From positions 62,001 to 126,000 of the forward strand of contig CAYRSS010000003.1 of the NCBI GenBank assembly GCA_964426945.1: DNA of 64,000 bases, given 5' to 3'. Shown here piece after piece: positions 62,301 through 64,000 of the stretch. Source of the stretch: CAYRSS01 sp964426945 (lineage in GTDB: Bacteria; Planctomycetota; Phycisphaerae; UBA1845). The notes below the pieces were generated by a model. That model ran no database searches, was not told the DNA's origin, and saw only the letters and a program-made list of their open reading frames with translations. A program made the translations under genes and the position numbers. Position 1 is the stretch's first letter; every line of letters begins with the position of its first letter.

Positions 62301-62432
62301 CGCTCCCTCCAGCTGCGTCACCCTTCCGTCTCCATGTCCATGCCCCATCGTCCCGCAGCCGCCCTGCGCTCCGATCGCGCACAAGCCCGCTGTCCACACG
62401 ATCCGTCGCCACGTTATGTTCGCCGTCAGCAC
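59328..62432 (-). CDS. Subtilisin-type (S8) protease with EF-hand/dockerin-like segment
   Basis: 1,034 residues from a GTG with GGAGG 7 nt upstream. A hydrophobic leader with Gly-Gly-Cys near residue 26 may be a lipobox. An inhibitor-I9-like region precedes the S8 domain (about 200-470). The triad is Asp211 in AVLDADFD, His242 in RQHGTHVSG and Ser425 in SGTSMASP, with the oxyanion Asn in VAAGNDSGG. About 535-630 hold Asp/Gly/Asn-rich EF-hand-like segments (DADQDGGPGDGRIDMADF, DVNGNGSVE, DFNGDGKLS). The remaining half has Ig-like beta domains. It is an exported or surface protease and a plausible T2SS client; that link is inference. Confidence 0.88.
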   Translation of the reverse strand: MLTANITWRRIVWTAGLCAIGAQGGCGTMGHGHGDGRVTQLEGADDARASTAIPAMRYAPRSEDFADDHPDAPGLALSFNTLHVIFQPTAAVGEVNALLRSLNAEIVGGVPGTPELAGIVQIRVPAASHAELKPFHAALMANPLVKVVAPEVLLTPQFVPDDGAAAPAGWTWESQPSGGNWGMELSRVPQMWNLNSALAKLGRSTTTAVLDADFDLEHADLALTEVASEANPALADESGRQHGTHVSGTVAARVGNSAGVDGVNPFARVVVKRMIGVLDFIDLEEAHPDVRVLNISVGLGLVANGLDPGGAFVNGVLDSVGAVVAARIALAGEDTLPLLVVAAGNDSGGTFGTVDAVVSSPYANAARVHGAGNIIVVENVAQCDACTGGAVRSGSSCVGGDVSAPGSAVLSTFPGNNYGTLSGTSMASPFVAGLVSYLFAVEPSLTHAQVKDLLAANAVAVDDGTARVDAWATVMDIDRITGDTRVLRMLLDIDDGTLDGNTRKEHGVAEDFLSEDADQDGGPGDGRIDMADFRRWRDWLLQVENDGSLDLDGSPGHPKRDVNGNGSVEAAAAEGVYPRGDFNGDGKLSRDAKSAVPGAIAVTAVDVNKTDLEVLKSIFDDPHYSHTELDDLIESADIEVFPFNCLQHESVQTVVTTVHDVDGLEVGSHTHTIEASRRIFTVPVRNPTYTLRLEARDAGGEVVFRDETEIDVTLGGDFSWDPAVCRALELEIVFAPVFEPGEPMPLVVRVGEVQEDNSLQYLAGIDVDVAITSGTVNPPGGFTDADGFFTAEVTPQQQAENVTLFITATNEAGFTVTETVTAQPASGPVTVSRRFSRLWAVAVFMEGAEGVRGENRIIPFTGEGRFNQSTTARDGGTQGVTTQDSELTIDPVLGLTGARVSGTVHAENSGDGAGSEFSIRAESSSDFEVSFIVPPGSYYQYTATGSIQFDEAGPYIFATYVGPFGMDFTRKEVMIGEPYTTTSADLADNRLLGPGQHSITLDVFTSVFLGETALVKDGSFEFEFTLVPAEPPIQ

Positions 62433-62930
62433 GTTCGATCCTCCGGCCCGCCGTTGGATTCAGCCGCCCACCAGGCCGCCTCGCGGCGGCGCGGGCTTCT
62501 CCATGACTACGGATCGAACCTGCCGTTCTTGGACGCGGGATTCCTCGAAACTGCCAGTTTTCTGTGCCGGCGATACGGCCCGTCACCTGCCGGGTGCATG
62601 CGGCGCGCGGCCGGCCCTCTGCCGCTCCGGATCGGGCCATTTTCTTCTTGAACCGGCCGCGGCGTTCGGTTATCGTCCCGCCCGTTGCCATCGGGCACGG
62701 GCCGGAAGAGAGGGTCTCCCCGTTCGTCGCTCCGCTTTACGCGGCGCACGGAGGGAGGAGAACTGAGCACGCGGCGCTCGCGGTGTGCGCTCTTTCTGCG
62801 CCATCCCTCCGCCGCCCTCAATTCTCAGGGTTTGTTGCCGTCACCAGGGCCGGATCAGCGCCCGCCGGGCCGTCGCCATGAGGCGACCGGGCGCGGTGCT
62901 TGAACGACGTCTGACCCGACAGGAGCCGCC
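62433..62930. other. Divergent intergenic region between S8 protease and membrane protein
   Basis: 498 bp with no supported gene; short frames here show no family resemblance. A weak forward pair TTGAAC/TTATCG with 16-nt spacing (62649-62676) may serve the rightward genes, though it is 250 nt from the start codon. Confidence 0.45.
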
Positions 62931-63554
62931 ATGGACCAGCAGGCCAGAACCGCCGAACTGCAGCAGCTGCGCCGCAGGGTGGAGGAGCTCGAACAGGAGC
63001 TCGCCGTGGACGCTCCGACGGCGTGGGTGCCGCGGACGTACTACACGGCGTATCACATCCTCGCGGGGATGATCCTGGGGCTGGTGAGCGCGGCCGCGAG
63101 CCTCCTGTTCAACGTCATCGGCGCGGTGCTGGTGGGCAAGGATCCGCTTCAGCTCATCCGCGTCTACCTGACCTTTCCGCTGGGCGAAAAGGCCCTGACC
63201 GAGCCGCAGCCGGGGTTCATCCTGGCGGCCGGTTGCGGGCTGTACCTGATGACGGGCATGTTCGGGGGCATCCCCTTTCACCTCATTCTCAGCCGGTTCT
63301 TCGACCGCGCCACGTTCGGGGTGCGCTTCGCGGTGGCGACCGTGCTGGGGCTGGGGGTGTGGATCATCAACTTCTACGGCCTGATCGCCTGGCTGCAGCC
63401 GGCGCTGATCGGCGGCAACTGGATCCTGGAGCAGATCCCCGTCTACGTGGCGGCGGGCACGCACCTGGTCTTCGGGTGGAGCATGCTGCTGGTCGATCAG
63501 TGGGGCCGGTTCAATCCCGGGCAGCGCCCCGTGATGGCGGAGGGCAGAAGGTGA
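62931..63554 (+). CDS. Membrane protein coupled to a cytochrome c
   Basis: 207 residues. A short coiled-coil N-terminus (about 5-25, LQQLRRRVEELEQEL) is followed by about four transmembrane helices near 43-68, 95-118, 135-158 and 170-192. Not assigned to a known family. It overlaps the next gene by 4 nt (GTGA), so it is translated together with a heme lipoprotein. This suggests an integral subunit of a respiratory complex such as a terminal oxidase or alternative complex III-type assembly; the rest of the cluster is outside the window. Confidence 0.65.
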   Translation: MDQQARTAELQQLRRRVEELEQELAVDAPTAWVPRTYYTAYHILAGMILGLVSAAASLLFNVIGAVLVGKDPLQLIRVYLTFPLGEKALTEPQPGFILAAGCGLYLMTGMFGGIPFHLILSRFFDRATFGVRFAVATVLGLGVWIINFYGLIAWLQPALIGGNWILEQIPVYVAAGTHLVFGWSMLLVDQWGRFNPGQRPVMAEGRR

Positions 63555-64000
63555 AGCAGGCGCTGTGGATCATGATGTGTGCGGCGGGGATGCTGCTGGC
63601 CGGCTGTGGTGAGCCCGACCCCAACGAGGAACAGTCGCGCCCGGCCGATTTCGGATTCCAGAAGTCGCCCCATGACGCGATGGTGGCGGACGGCAAGGCC
63701 GCCTACGAGCGCTACTGCATCGGCTGCCACGGCGCCGAGGGCGACGGCAACGGCGCTGCCGCAAAATTCCTTCACCCGCGACCGCGCAACTTCCAGCTCG
63801 CCAACTTCAAGTTCAGCTCGACGCGCTCGGGGCTGATGCCCACCGACGACGACCTTCGCCGCTCGATTCGCTACGGCCTCCGGGGCAGCGCCATGCCCGA
63901 CTGGCCGCTGCTGCCCGACCGCACGATCGACTCGCTGATCGCCTACATCAAGACGCTCTCGCCCAAGTGGGAGGAACGCGGTGTTTCGTCGCCGATTCCG
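63551..64000 (+). CDS. Cytochrome c lipoprotein, 3' end outside the window
   Basis: 150 codons are visible, running off the window end. The GTG at 63551 overlaps the previous stop by 4 nt. The product has a signal peptide with lipobox LLAGC, then a class I cytochrome c domain: heme-binding CIGCH with following GxEGDGNGAAA, then FTRDRATSS-free family spacing to a late GSAMPDW, where the Met of SAMP is the likely axial ligand. It should be anchored on the periplasmic face and carry electrons to or from the adjacent membrane partner. Confidence 0.85.
   Translation, partial: MKQALWIMMCAAGMLLAGCGEPDPNEEQSRPADFGFQKSPHDAMVADGKAAYERYCIGCHGAEGDGNGAAAKFLHPRPRNFQLANFKFSSTRSGLMPTDDDLRRSIRYGLRGSAMPDWPLLPDRTIDSLIAYIKTLSPKWEERGVSSPIP

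Noticed and set aside
60045..62651. 868-codon plus-strand frame opposite the S8 protease
   Set aside because: His/Arg-rich shadow; the catalytic triad is on the minus strand.

Overview
This is a GC-rich window (third codon positions mostly G or C) that reads as chromosome from a member of the Planctomycetota. The inference rests on gene content: a Ser/Thr kinase with TPR-like repeats, a tricorn-type protease, large secreted Cys-rich proteins with dockerin-like calcium motifs and repeated Gly/Ala-Cys-Cys modules, many small lipoproteins, and a secretion locus of unusual architecture. No rRNA or taxonomic marker is present, so class-level placement (Phycisphaerae-like) is a guess.

Layout. 1-2486 (+) is the 3' part of a tricorn-type protease, separated by a perfect convergent hairpin from a long leftward block. 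Positions 29364 down to 2556 (-) form one co-oriented run: gspF, gspG, gspH, gspI, gspJ, gspK, a PilM-PilN/GspL-type fusion, a PilO/GspM-type protein, a 3,245-residue protein made of about 30 secretin N-domain-like repeats with no secretin pore, a 1,656-residue secretin with about 13 N-type domains, two lipoproteins, and frr. Together these look like a type II secretion/pseudopilus machine with greatly enlarged periplasmic parts. The assembly ATPase (GspE), GspC and prepilin peptidase (GspO) are not in this window.

29738-31707 (-) is a lipoprotein plus orphan PAS histidine kinase unit. 31977-36885 holds a glycosyltransferase, a GNAT acetyltransferase, a ferritin-like protein, tRNA-Lys(TTT) on the minus strand, and a zinc-finger/Ser-Thr kinase/TPR protein. 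37129-41925 (-) encodes a 1,598-residue secreted Cys-rich protein with a good rho-independent terminator. 42743-49972 carries a small lipoprotein, a YkgJ-type protein, an S41 protease, pheA and aroF (aromatic amino acid entry and phenylalanine branch), nrdR, an MBL hydrolase and a double thioredoxin.

50164-58826 is a mixed metabolic region: PaaN-like aldehyde dehydrogenase, YbaK-type deacylase, a compositionally foreign HEPN-like gene beside a 23-bp inverted repeat, tdh, a LolA-like protein, a tiny lipoprotein, an aminotransferase, a TlpA-like thioredoxin and a flavin reductase. 59328-62432 (-) is a subtilisin-type protease with EF-hand/dockerin-like motifs. The window ends in a membrane protein translationally coupled to a cytochrome c lipoprotein, probably the start of a respiratory cluster.

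The most promising candidate for something undescribed is the pairing, in one secretion operon, of a many-ringed secretin with an even larger pore-less N-domain array protein. It could build a very long periplasmic conduit, collar or ruler.
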